In this document: positions 10,627-24,100 of the stretch, one piece after another
Layout of the letters: each line of letters begins with the position of its first letter
How positions within the stretch are numbered: position 1 is the first letter of the stretch
Source of the DNA: Eupeodes corollae
Taxonomy: Eukaryota; Arthropoda; Insecta; Diptera; Syrphidae
Assembly (NCBI RefSeq): GCF_945859685.1
Contig: NC_079147.1
Span: 237,952,765 to 238,016,764 of the forward strand
Length of the DNA stretch: 64,000 bases
Direction: 5' to 3'
Position numbers and translations under genes: made by a program
Notes under the pieces: generated by a model
What the model was told of the DNA's origin: nothing
What the model saw: only the letters and a program-made list of their open reading frames with translations
Database searches by the model: none

Positions 10627-11930
10627 ACTTCTTTAAACACTACCCCCATGAATTATTTATTAAGTAGACTATTAAAGACCGAGCGAGCCAAAATCGGCCT
10701 TTTGTGGGAAACCGAGGTTTCGTTTGGCTCTGTCGATCTATTTAAATTTGCAGCAGGGCGTACTAGCTTTTGTTAGTAGCCAACTTCGCGTTGATGTCAT
10801 CTATTCCTTAACGCTACTAGCCCCTGTTTAGGTTCATCGGATATATAGAGAAACTTTTGAAACGTAATTTTTTTAAATTTTATTTATATTGACAAAGTTT
10901 ATATTTATAGATTTTGTAGTTTATTTGAAAAAAAAAGCTTGTTGAGGTCTAGAAAGGTAAGATAGCGTTTAAAATTATCAATTGTGTCACGATCTACGTG
11001 ACATGTTGCACAGCAACATCTTGTTAAAACTACAGCTTTGCATATCATGGTTGTTTAATTGATGAACGAAAATATCAGTAATCTGACTCAATAGCGGCCA
11101 CCATAGACTGTAACTTCGTTATTTTAAAGAAGTACGGACCAATTATTCCACCTATTCAATATCATCATTTCGAACACAGCAGTTTTGTTTAGTGACGTAT
11201 CCATTCAAAAAAAGTAAGATTAATCGCTAAACAAAACTTGATTATGAAAAGAACAGAAGAGTTTTTCAGGCGTTAGTCTTTTCATGTTGAACTGCCAAAC
11301 AAAACTAAAACACTTAACAGCTGAAAAAAGGCCGCCAGCTATAATAGTGTTAAAGTTTCTTACCCCCTTACTAAAAACACTCGTTACTTGTTTAGACCTC
11401 CTAACGATTATGTCAAATAGCGGATTGCCATGATGACAATGTTGAGTTTACTTAACAAATTGACAATGACAGTTTGGTGATTATTGAAAGGATGCGTTCA
11501 CACATAAAATTCCAAGTTTTCAAGTTGCTATGGCTACGTTTACAATCGTGTTGGATAGGGTATCCTGGATTTTTAGGTGAATTTTTAGATACCTAATTGG
11601 ACGGGTTGGATAAATTAATTGGCTGCGTTAGATCCCGAGTTAGATACCTACGTAAGATAGCTCACAAAACATGTACAACACTAATAAAAAGGTATCCGGA
11701 TACTCTGACAGATTTTGAAAGCAGCCTAGTAGAAAACCCGATACTATTTTGGACTATCCTTCTCGTAGTTAAGACTTTTAAAGGATTTTAGTCATTTAAA
11801 AAATTAAAATAAATCGAGGGTTGTAATTTCAAAACTCCTTTATTTCATTTTTGTTTTTTTTTAAATATGGGAAGGTGTTTTTTTTATTTAGCTGAAATGT
11901 ATCAAAATTTGTTACTTCCTATACTTTTTT
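10627..11930. other. Intergenic, unassigned
   Basis: No recognisable gene. Short open frames such as 11597-11791 do not resemble any family I know. A small hairpin-like stretch (GTTGCACAGCAAC) lies near 11010. The sequence could include old decayed repeats. Confidence 0.4.
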
Positions 11931-12035
11931 TTAAATAAATAAATCAGGTAGCACAACAGTCCGTTTAGAAACTAGGACCTGGTGACTAACAACTCTCAAC
12001 CATTCCTATGTTCAAGAAATGTTGTCAGGGATGGA
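11931..12035 (-). repeat. SINE copy 2, tail half only
   Basis: Plus-strand AAATAAATAAAT is followed by GCACAACAGTCCGTTTAGAA and ACTCTCAACCATTCCTATG, matching the tail half of the other SINE copies. The tRNA-like head is missing, so this copy is cut off within the body. Confidence 0.7.
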
Positions 12036-12429
12036 TATCAAAAGTAGCCGCTTTAAAAACTCGTTTATTCAAATGACATAAAAAAGGATGTCGAATGTGA
12101 GAGTTGCAAAATCTGTGCTAAAAATTGGGAAAACAATTTGAGATATTTTATTTAGGGCGTTCTCATCAAAGTTGACAAGAAAAAGGATATCGCAAAGCTG
12201 CTTTCACTACATTTAGGCGTTGATTGGGAAAAATACCAGACTTTTATCTTTACAAAAAAGACTTAAGGCCCAAAATGTTGATGCTAAGTCTGAAATAATT
12301 CAACCCTGCGAAGAACAGGAAAAAATTAAAGATGTTCGCATATAAGACTTTAAACTCATATTACAGGGTTATCCATTTTGCGGTTTCAAAAGTAAACGTA
12401 AATAAAACACAATTAACATGTTTTGTTTC

Positions 12430-13110
12430 ATGATATTTATTTTTTGTTATAAAGTTTGAACGTCGACATTATGTATGAAACACAATATCATTAATCGATT
12501 TTTTTGATGTAATTTTCGACCATTTTTTGACACATATTGGTCGGTATCTCAGTCATAACAAGACGAATGTTGGTTTTTAAGTGATCAAGAGTTAAGAAAG
12601 CCATAAGAGATATTCGGTCAAGTTGTGTGGCGTGTGGCGCCGCCGCCTTGTTGAAATCACATATTCTCCAAGTCGTATTCTTCAATAGCAGGCAAACAAG
12701 AGTCGGTTATCATATGACTATAACGCTCCGAATTGACGGTGACAGTCGTTCCATCGTGGTTTTCGATGAAGTAAGGTCCAATCACACCTCAGGACCAAAG
12801 AGTGCAAGAAACAGTAACTTTTTGTAATGGCCTCTCTTTAATTATTTAAGGATTCTCAGAACCCAAAATACGACAAATGTATCTATTAACATACCCTCAC
12901 TCGAGGAAAAATCGGCGTCCACCGCCTGTTGTTCAAGCACCCATTCGACGTATCTAGGACATTGTGAATGGGAAAACTGGCTTCAATTGTTGTGTGAGCT
13001 GAACATTATATGGATGTAGATCCAAATGCAAAATACGCCATAATGTGCCGTAAGACAGCCCTAATGGCTCAACTTTCCATTACCGCAGCATGAATTTCGA
13101 CTCGCGGTTT
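12430..13110 (-). mobile_element. mariner-like transposase remnant (C-terminal two thirds)
   Basis: Minus-strand frames read TVTVNSERYSHMITDS near 12700-12750, then FQQGGAAPHATQL near 12620-12660, the position of the family's FQQDGATxHTA catalytic block. The C-terminal DHLKTNIRLVMTEIP and MVENYIKKID follow at 12491-12585. A deletion joins the HATQL block to the C-terminus, removing the CDLTPxDYFLWG region, and the frame is broken, so it is inactive. Related N-terminal pieces occur at 30490-31045 and 55746-55885. Confidence 0.75.
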
Positions 13111-15038
13111 TTTTTATTCGATAGATATGTACTATAGCAATTTTAGAGCGAGGAAACATTTATTTCTATTTTTAATTAATTTTTAAGGTTCACTTTTTTC
13201 CATACAAAATGCTCAAAAATGGTTGATTTTGACATTTCTTCCCTGTTTTTTGTTCAGTGTTGCCATACTTGTTTTTTTTTCTTGGTAATTTCTTTTATTT
13301 TAGTGCTCAAATGGAAAAGTACTTTGCATATACCCAAACTCGGACCCACCCCAAATCCTATAGTGACCCCAAGCAGGGGGTCACTAGCTGTTAGTGCGCC
13401 GTGCTATCAATTAAAAAAAACTTGTTTTAGGATCAAAAAATGCAATACAAAAAAGTAGGGTTAAGTCCGAAAAAGAAAATATTTGTTTTTTATGACTTAA
13501 AGTTGTTTCCTCGCCCTAATATTTAAAACATGTTCTATTGAGACCCCTACCTAACTGTAAAAAAAATCAGAAGGAAATTCGTGCTGCGGTTATGTAAAGT
13601 CGCCCCGCCCTAATTCCTGAGAACGACGAGGAATCGATAAATTCCGGCCTTCTTCAACGCTTTCACTTACAGCAGCGATATTTTCAGTACTACGAGCGAA
13701 ACGATGGATGCACAGACATTACAATATCTGTAAGCAATCTAGAGTCTTCACTTGCTTGCGTAGTTGGACAATTATGAAAACAATAAAAAATCTCCTCTTT
13801 AAACATGATATATGGCTGTAGGAGAATCACCATTTTTGTAGTAGGTTTTTACAATTTGTATGCGTTGTGCGATAGTTAAGCGATCCATTTTCGTAAATGT
13901 CAAGATTTTCAGCTGAAAAAAAATTGGTTTAACTATTTAGTTTGACAGTTGTCAAATTCTAGCCATAAACTTTTGAAACCTCAAAATTTATAACTAGTCA
14001 CTATCTTCCTTAAATTCTTTGTAATGGACATTGAAACATTTGGAGAATTGTATCAGTTTTTGTTTATTCTTTTTTAAATTAATGTTATTGCTGTAAAGTT
14101 ATTTTAAGATTTGTATTTAATATTAAAGTATATTTTTGTGATTCACTTTGAAGATTGTGTTTTGTATTTTTATTTAAGGTAATTTTTGTATGTTTAAAAT
14201 GTTCTGTTAAATAAACCAAAATGAATCAAAATTTAAGAAAGTTTTCTTTTCTTCTAAAGCTCCTTTATTCCTAAATCGTTATTTTCAACACTTTTTTTCC
14301 CAAGTTAAAATGATTTTCTATAATTTGTTGATGTACCTCAAAAGTTTAAACCATAGGAAATAGATAGATCATTACAAACATATCATTTAGCATTCACTCG
14401 TTTTTCCCGTTTTCCTGTCTTACTCAAAAATTTCAAAAGTGGAGTTTTGAAATATAAATAAATGTTCATGGTGAAACTCGTTGTTTACTTTTCTAATGTT
14501 CTATTTAAACAAACCCTTAACTGACTGACTCAAATTAGTTTTTGTTTTTCAACTAACTTAATATTCATTATTCTTTCGTCATTAAGAGGTTTCTTCTGCT
14601 GAAATTAAAATTGAAACTTTTCTTTTTAAGATTTTTTTTTATTATTTTTTCACAGGATTTCTCAACAAATACAAATGTTTTTTTATTTATTTTTTCTTGT
14701 ATCCGTTTATAGGAAAGTATCTTTTATATAATAATTATTTCCAAGGTTTTCATGGTTTTACTTATTTTATTGTATATGGTATTTATTTTTATAAAGAAAT
14801 TTTATCATAATTGTTTTTGTTTTCTTGTGTGTCTGTTCTATTTTTAATTTATTTTCTTAATTGAATAAATATTGAAAGTGAAAAGAAAATCTAACAACAA
14901 AAATAAAACGTGCACTAGCAAAAATATTCCAAACACTTTGTACACCAAATTCAAAGCTTCAAAAACCATTAATTTTTGTTTAGAATAAGAATTCTTAGAA
15001 TTAAAAGTGCTTGGATTTTGTATTTCTTTCTTTTTTGT
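13111..15038. other. Intergenic AT-rich sequence 3' of the DHX15 gene
   Basis: No supported gene. It includes an imperfect inverted repeat TTTGACAGTTGTCAAA near 13940-13956 and long T-rich tracts. The 3' UTR of the helicase gene probably ends near the complement of AATAAA at 15039-15044. Confidence 0.45.
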
Positions 15039-15044
15039 TTTATT
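15039..15044 (-). terminator. Polyadenylation signal of the DHX15 gene
   Basis: AATAAA on the minus strand, about 92 bp past the stop codon at 15136. Use is inferred from position; other AT-rich hexamers lie nearby. Confidence 0.45.
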
Positions 15045-15135
15045 AATTATTATAATTATTATTATTGGTAATTAAAATTATAAAGACAAATGAATTTGTT
15101 GTTTTGTGTAAGTTTAATAAAACCAATTGATGGAA

Positions 15136-18100
15136 TTAAAACTTCTGGTACTGTTTAGAATCTAATCGAGTTTGCAGCAATTCAAGTTGTCTTTTCGCTT
15201 CGCATTGTGGGAAGTTGTTCATGTCGTAATATTGTGGGGCGTGTGACAATAACCATTCAGCTAGAGAAGAATATATTTTAAATAATGAGAATAAATTTCA
15301 TTAAATTATAAAAGAAGAAGACAAATTTAAACTTACGTTTAACATCGGTGACAGTTCGAATATAATTTTTCGTAGTCAACACAAACTCATTGTAGATAAC
15401 CCAATCGGGTTTATGGTCCAAACACGTCGACGGATGCAACTGCACAATTTGATTATCTTTTATCGTAAGATATTGTCCGGTTCTTTCTAAGTGCGCTACT
15501 TGCATAAAGAATCCCTGCACCAGTGCCTTTCGAATATTAATGTAATAATCTTTCGACGTGAACTCTGTGCTGGTGCGTTTTAAACTGAAACGATCCATGA
15601 TTCTGGCTAATTGGTGGCGTACATTGTCAGCGGATTTCAATGAACGGAAATTGATGAAGTTCTCATAGCACCAGTTTGGATCTTCGTTACCTATGTGTTT
15701 GATTTGTAAAGAAATTTAATGATTGTTTCTTATGATAAAATAAATGTTTTGACTTACTTTGTTTAAAAGCATGATAGACATTCAATAATGTTAAATGATC
15801 TCCATCGATATGGGCGAAACGCATTTTTGCCTCGTCAGCTGCCTTTTTGGCCTCATTTGGTCGAACGAAACACTGAGGGACTAAATACATTTTTTGGGGC
15901 ACATTTACGTCCCAGTAATATAGTTGATTTGTCTTTTTTGGATTGGTTTGTGTGTGTTTATGAAGGAGAAGTTAAGACACCTAGGGGCTATGGTTTTGTT
16001 CAGTTTCATGTGCGATGGGTTTTTTCAATTTTTGTTTTTGTACTTTTCATTTGAAATAAATGTTTTACACTTTATATACACCACTACATCGATTTTTCAC
16101 TAAAACAAATTACAATTTTATATAAAATACAAAAAATACCAATGTAGTGGGATTAAAATCGCACATGAAACTTTATGCTGCTCTAAAAATCATCAAATAT
16201 TCTATCGCAGCCAAGTCAGTAATTTTTTTTGTTTTGTAGATAAATAAGTTATCATGAATTTTAAAGAGGAATAATGAAGATTCAAATACTCAGTGACACA
16301 AGGCTAACAAGAATGAAATGATAGAAAAGTGCAGTTCATATTTTTTACAAAGTAAATCAAATTAGGTTAATTTTGCAATGGAATAGTTCCCCGATCAAAT
16401 ATAAAACTTTCCAGTGATTTAATTCTTTTGCAAGAATTGGAATAAGAACGAACTACTATAGGAATCAGTTTTGAGGACTTCATTTAATTTTTGCTGTACT
16501 GTAATTTTTCCTGTTTTTGAGGAAAATATTCTGAAACGAACAAACTAACAATACGAGAAATGGAATCTGATTTTTTTTATTGAAATACTAACGTACAGTT
16601 TCTGTACAGAGTCCTTAGGTTAGGCACTGTACTCTGCTCAACAAAAATAGTCAGTACACCCCTTTGGGCGAGCTTTTTGCAAAGCAATGGCATCTGATGT
16701 ATCCTTACTACACTGCCTCAGGAAAAATGCCCCTAAGAGTTTAGTAAGCCACTAACATTAATTAAAGATATGTTTTTGCTATTTCTTGCAAAAATGTGCA
16801 CCCACTGTTAATGGGATACTGTCAATACAATAGTACGGTTCTTGTTAACATCTCAACAGCGTTACCATTATTACTCTTAATTGCAATCAACGAGCTAATT
16901 CAGTAGATTTTCTTAAGGTGTTTTTAAAGCTTTTGAGAAATAAAACCCTGCCAGAGCTTTAAAAATGAATCGCTTATGCAAAATAATTCATTAAGAGTAA
17001 GATGAAAACGTCATATCTTCCCTGCACTGACTATTTTTGTTAAACAGAGTATAGTCGTAGAATTAGTACTTAAATCGGCATCGGCTCATTTCTTCACACT
17101 AAAGCTATGCCTTAGTTCTATTAATTTGAAACCCAGCTGTGTCATCAACAATTATCAGACATTGAAATCTATCACAAATGATTTACCAAAAGTAAAAGGG
17201 TTAAACGGCTGCAGCCCTGATGGCTGAACATGGTATGGTAAAATGGAATGAAAAAATGTTTTCCCAATAAGTGGATTTATTTTGAATAGCTCGCTATCTA
17301 GGCAACTGTTACTTTTAAGCTCTCATCTTTTGATATTTCCCAAGTAAAAACTACGCCATTACTAAAAATGGAACAAAGCGCTTTTGAACATCAAAAATTG
17401 TTAAAAAACTTGAAGTCACAGTTCGCAAAACTTAAGTACTTTTTGGTCTTCCTAAACGACCTTATAAGGAAGCGTCAGCTGATGGAAACATTTGAGCTGT
17501 TGGAACAAATAATTGATGTGAAGAATCGAAACCGTGTGCGTCGCTCAAAAACAAATGAGAATATTGCGACCACCCCTATTTGGTTTCTAGCCAATCTTTG
17601 TAAAATAGGCATTACAAGACTTAGGTCTTAATTCTTTTAAAGTACAGTAAACACATGAACTCGAATTTTCGCTGGTTCGGGTTTTGATAGAAAAATAATT
17701 CAGTGATAAGGCTTATTTTCATTTTGGAGGCTACGTTAATAAGCAAACTTGTTGTATTTGGAGCTCGAAAAGTCTAAGAACTTTTGTAAAAAAAAAGCCT
17801 ATCCGTCCTCAACGTTTTGCGTACACTCAAGGATTTATTTTACCATGCCAAGACACAGTGCGAGCATGAGGAAAGGGTGAGAGAGTTTGAAAGTAGGTGT
17901 CGGTGCACATTGTAGAGCTTAGGAAAAAGAGCAGATCTCTTTACTTACTTACAACCAAGTTGAAATCGAGGGATCAATCCTAAAGAGTCAATTATTACGG
18001 CTTATGGGGAATAATACTAGAGCATAAATAACGGTAAAAAAGGTTGAGAAAAGTAACTCTACAACGGTGTTCAAGCGACATAATTGAATGATATCATCAA

Positions 18101-21100
18101 CAATCAATTTGAATACTGTACAAGAGACTGAAATCAGTTTTAAGAGCATCAGCAGAGTTTGGAACTATGCTCAAGCTTTGGACGTTTATAAATCTTATAG
18201 ATAATAGCATCCTTCTACACTAGGTGATTGAAGATACACATACCGAGAATTTCAAGGTTTTTACTCTTCTTGATTCAAGTTCTTCTCATGGAAGGCAGCA
18301 AAGATGGTAAATCATCCCCATTTAAGAATGCTCTCAGAATTCAATGAGCTTATTATACGTTGCCGTTGAAGATCTTCATCAGAAATTAATCAAAAAACAA
18401 ATATGAAAACCTGAGGGAACTTCAGTCATTGAAGCTGGTAAGTGAATTAGAGAAAGAGATCAAAAATAAAAATGAGAAATAGTGTCGGAGACAGAACAGA
18501 GCCTTGGTACGTACCAGCATTTATTTTGCACAGACATGCTCCGAAGGGTGATTTCTTATACCGAAGAGTATATACGACAGCTATTGTAAATGATTTTTCA
18601 AGCAAGTTAGCTAACTGTAAGGCAGATGAACTCGCATATCCTTCTGTGCCAGGTCACAAAAAACACCTGTCCAACACTAGACATAAAGCGATCAAGGTGC
18701 TTGCTATCTCTGAGCAGATCGCATATAAGCTCGATAATAGGTGTCATAACCGGACACTTTCAAATTACTTTTGCTGAAGATGTATGGACAAGGAACAGGA
18801 GGAAACAATTCATCAGTTTCTCTGTACATGCCCTGCTCTAGCACAAAAACGCAAGAATTACCTAGGAGAATTCTTCTGTAACGATCTAAATCATATTGGC
18901 ATAATCAGCATCTCACGTTTTGTAAGAGACTCAAACTGGTTCCATTGAGCTTAGGAGGAAGCCTCAAGATTAATGTGGTCTCAATGGGCCAATAAACAGG
19001 CCTAAGTGTGTAAGATTCCATCATGGCCAGCCACTCTAACCTAACCTAAGTCAAAGAAGAATCTTACAAAAAATAACACTTGTTGGTCATCGATTCTCTG
19101 CACTGAAAAGACATCTTTTGCAAGACGATATGAACCTTCCGACCTCACTAGGATTTCTATTTTTTTGTTTGATATTTTACTAAAAACTCCTAACATTAAA
19201 ACAAAAAGATATAAAAGCTCCTCAAAAAAGGACATCTTAAATACATAAGTTAAAAAAAAAAGATAATTTGTTTATCTCACCCGACAACATGGCTGTTATA
19301 GATAGGATCTCATTTGAGCAATTATGCTGACAACTTGCTATCAACATTTTTGCCAATTGTGGATCTAGCGGGAACTCAGACATAATCGCTCCCAATTCCG
19401 TCAAATTTCCATCGTCATCTAAAGCAGCTAAATAATTGAGCAATTCCAGGGCACGCATCAGTGTCTCCGGTGCTGGTGGATCCATAAAATCAAAATGAAC
19501 CAAATCATCGATTCCAAGTTTTTTCAATTGAAGAACAACAGTTCCTAAAAAAATAAAAACAAACAAAAGAATGTTAAGGAAAAATGTTTTGAAAGATGTT
19601 TCTTTCGTTTTCTTTTTATACCTAAATTAGATCTTAAAATTTCAGCATAAGTATTGTCCTGCATTTCATTATTAAATGCCTTCTCGGTGTACAGCCTGAA
19701 ACATTTACCCGGTCTTGTACGACCAGCACGACCGGCTCTCTGTTGTGCCGAAGCTTTACTAATTGGTGAAACCAGCAAACTCTCCAATCGAATACGTGGA
19801 TTATAGACCTTTTGTTTGGCAAAACCAGGATCAATCACAAAGACAACACCATCAATGGTTAGAGAGGTTTCAGCGATGTTGGTCGATACGACGACTTTTC
19901 GCCCGATGGCTCCATTGGCCTTATTTGGCGGTGCTGGTTCGAAAATTCTCTGTTGCATATTTGGTGGCAACGTCGAGTACAACGGAATGCATTTCAATTC
20001 ACCAACTTCAGGTCCAAGATTGTCGGCATCTCGTTTGATTCTTTTGCATGCCTCTTCGATTTCCTCCTGACCTGTGAGGAACATCAGAATGTCACCTTCT
20101 ATGTCTTCGCAAAGATGAATTTGTATCACGGTTCGAATTGCAGCTTCAAGATAATCTCTTTCTGGTTCTGGTGTATAGAAGATTTCGACAGGATGCGTAC
20201 GACCAGGTACACTCATTAGAGGAGCATTGTCAAAGTACTGTTGAAATTTGCCTATTGAAAAATAAAAAAATCAATTAAATCCTTTGTTAGTCCAGGAAAA
20301 TTAGATATTTTTCTATTTTCGACCAAAACTACATATAAACCGTTTGAGTATGCGCTGAGTCAAGATATGGGCAGGGACCCTTTGTCTCTTAATACCTTTA
20401 GTTTCTCAAACCCAATATCAACATTTTAATTTAACAGATTGACTCATAGAAGAGATCGATGGATAAAATATGAGCTCCCTAGGAGCAAGCGCTAACAATT
20501 TTTGTTACAGTAATAAAGTCAGTGTGAGTAGGTAAGGTTAGGTTATAGTGGCTGTCCCAGATGGAAACAGACTCACTTAGGCCAGTTTAATGGCCCATTG
20601 TTATACCACATGAATCTTGAGGCTTCCTCCTTAGCTCAATGGAACCAGTTTGCGTCCCTTACGAAACGTGAAAGGCTGATTATACTGATATAATTTATAT
20701 CGTTTAGATCGTTAAAGAAAAATTCTGTGTTTTCGAGCCAGAGCAGGGCATGTGCAGAGAAGATGAAGAACTGTTTCTTCCTCGTCCTGCAAAAGTCATT
20801 TGAGAATACGCCCAGTCTCATGGCGTGATTTCCTATTAGACAGTGCTCGGTTAAGACACCTATTATCAAACTTATATGCGATCTGCTTAGAGAGAGCAAC
20901 CACCTTAAACGTTTTAAATCCAGTGTTGGCCAAATGTTTTTTGTGACTTGACACGTGGTGATGTTGTTCCACCTGGTGCCTGCCCTCCTCATAGTGTCTT
21001 GCATTAGCAACAGTTTACAGTGTGAGTAGGTCCTCATTAAACTGCAATATTAATAGTTTTTTGAATTGAACTTTTGGGCAGTCTCAAAGTTATAAAAAGT

Positions 21101-24100
21101 AAACAAAAATAATAGTTTGTATTCTAATAGTTCATCTTGAAAGAGTAGCTTCAAATTTTCTGATTGAATTTTTTTGGGTCCTTAAACACAAAGTACAAAT
21201 TTCTTTTTAGAACAAAAACTGCATGCATCTGAATTAATGTCTTTTCGATTATATATCCATATGTTTTTTTTACAATTCGAGATTAAATTTGATTAAAGAT
21301 TTGAGCCGTCAATTAAGACTTGAAATTGGATTAGAAAACTTATGCAGACTTAGTCTTTCAAATCATTAAAATGAAGCGCAATTAAATCCATTCGTCCTTT
21401 TTGCGCTACTTGGTTTGTGCTTCTTTAAAACATATATTTAACAAAATCTTAACATTTATTGACATTTTCTTGAAGTTAAATGTGGAAATAAGGAGCAATC
21501 ATCTTTATGAAATTAATTTTTGACGTTTAAATAACCGACATTGCGACCCACATACCACTTGAGTAATGTTAAGCATTCCATTCTTAGTAGTATTTTATTA
21601 TTTTTTTGGTGAAACGTGGAAAACAAATGAAACAAGTCAAATCATCCTTCGTCTTGAAAATGTAAGCAGAGTGGAAAAATGATTCCGAAATTAGTGGAAA
21701 CGGGAGCGATCGGAATGACACATTTTAAAATCCCGTTTTTAAAAAAAATCCCTTAGTTCTTAGTTTTTGATATGTTGTATAAGGTTACAATAAAATGAAT
21801 CTAAATAAATGTCTTTTTTTATTTGTTTTATTTTTTTCTAATTTTGATTGATTCCAAAAAAATTAAACAACAATTTTATTTAGCTATTTAGATACAATTC
21901 CATAAAATAATCTTTATAATTTTCAAACTTTAAAACATTACAAATTTTCCTCAACGATTCTGGTTCTATAGCGAAGAGCGTTCAATGAGTATTCATACAG
22001 AAGGTCTCAACCTAGTTCTCCATTCAAGATGTTGATAGTTTCTTCTAAACAGAGTATATGTACCCCAAAATTAAATACATCTTCGCGTGCTTTGCGATTG
22101 CATAAATCGGACAATATTGGCAATTCTGGACGGTGAGGAATGTAGTTCAAATTGATGAGTTCACCTCTTACTTTAAAAAACAAGCTTGTTTTTTGTGTAC
22201 TGTTTTTGGCCAAGAAGTAGGTGTTGTGGTTCAAGAAATGGTTAACTTGACTGTTGTTAGATATGTAAATAGATGCTTCAGCTTCACTTCACGAACTTAT
22301 CGTACATCATGTTGCCGACTTTTTTTTAGCAAGTTCATCATATTGAAAAAGTAGTTGAGCATTTAATTGCCAATTTCTTCTACTCTTAAACACACGAAAC
22401 TTCAGAATTGATAGCTTGTGTGAGTACTATTCCCGGAATTCTTTCGTCACCCATCGCCAAAACTCTTGAAACGTAGTTGAAATGTAATGTGAGTGTTTCT
22501 AAAAAGAGGGGTCCTATTCCTGTTTCAAGATGTAACATATAGTTGGGCGTCGTACTTGGCAACTTGAAAGCACTTTTTAAAAAATTGAGGAACTTTTCCA
22601 CAGCTTCAAACGATCGATACCTTCATACATGCGCTCTGTAAAACAGTATTGCAAATGCGGTAGCTCGAAATACTTTGTGTTTAGCTATGTGCGAAACGCT
22701 ATTTCTTGCTTCCAATTATTTGGATTGTACATTTTTTTTCTAGATTAAAGTTAGATGCAATAAAAACTCCAAGTTACTTGTTTTACTTTACTATTTCTAT
22801 CGGTTCCTCGTCAAACGTCCACTTCTTCCTCCTGGAATATCTCCCAACACCGTTTCTGAATATTTTCCTTTTTGATTTAGAAAGATTTACTTCCAGATTC
22901 CGTGTTTTGCAATAAAGTTGAATCATATTTATCATTAACTTCATCACGTCTATAGTTAAGCTAGTAAAACTATATCGTCCGCTAACATCAGTCCTGGAAT
23001 ATTCTTTCCTTATATCAATACCACCTTATACCGAATCAGTTATGTCACTTATGTATAAGATAAAGAGGAGAGTACTTAAAACGCATCCTTGTTTAACGCC
23101 CATTGACGTAACAAACTCATTTGAAAGAGAATGTCCATCTCAAACTAGTGCGACATTTTCTTCGTACATGGCTCTATTGACAGATATAAGTTTAGTTCAG
23201 ATACCATATTTATAAAGCTTGTAAAAAAGTGCTTCCCGGGGAATTGAAAGCGGAATTATAAAAACGGGATTTTAAAATCGGGACATAGAACCCAACCAAG
23301 TGGAAACGTATGGAAAATATATTAATTAAAAGAGAAAATATTTTTCATAAAGATTAAAACAAATTAAAATTACATATTATCTTATTGTTAAATTAAATAA
23401 GTAAAGAGCAACCTTCGTGTATTAAACGTATGAGTAAAAAAATTGCCTCTTGATCCAGTATCAATTGAAGAGGCGATGACAATTAAGAACACACTTATTC
23501 ATTTGCGAAGTGGACGAAAGGCAGTTAAATCCATGTGGGTGTTTAAAAGTACACAAGATGGTGAAGGCAAAGTTATATGCCATAAGACAAGTTTTTTGGC
23601 GAAAGGATTTTCCCAAAAAATTTGGCATCAATTACAACGAAACGTATTCACCAGTTGTTCGGTACACATCCATTCGGTTTTTTCTAAAAGCATGGGCTGC
23701 TAAAATATGAATAAAAATAGATCAAATAGACGATATATATAACAGCTTTATTGTAGGGAAGAAATTTACATGAAGCAACCAAAAGGATGGTGAATGGCAC
23801 TGGCGGGTATTTAAATTACATGGTCTATGGTCTCAAGCAAAGTAGTCATGAATGGAATTCAAAACTGGATGTAGCTTTAAAGTCATTTTCGCTAATACAA
23901 TCCATGTAAGATCCTTGTGTTTATTTTAAACGAAACGGTAAGCTCATAGTCGATGATTATGTGGATGATATTTTGATTTTCTTGTGCGAAGAAAAACTTC
24001 AATATTATTTGAAGAATTCGTTTTGTAGTTCATTTAAAATAAAGCATTTGGGAAAAGCAACAAGTATTAAGTTAAATATAAGAAAATGTTGCAATTAATT

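Noticed and set aside
17368..17631. 87-codon open frame in DHX15 intron 4
   Set aside because: No recognisable domain, inside an intron on the opposite strand, and flanked by transposon debris. Probably chance.
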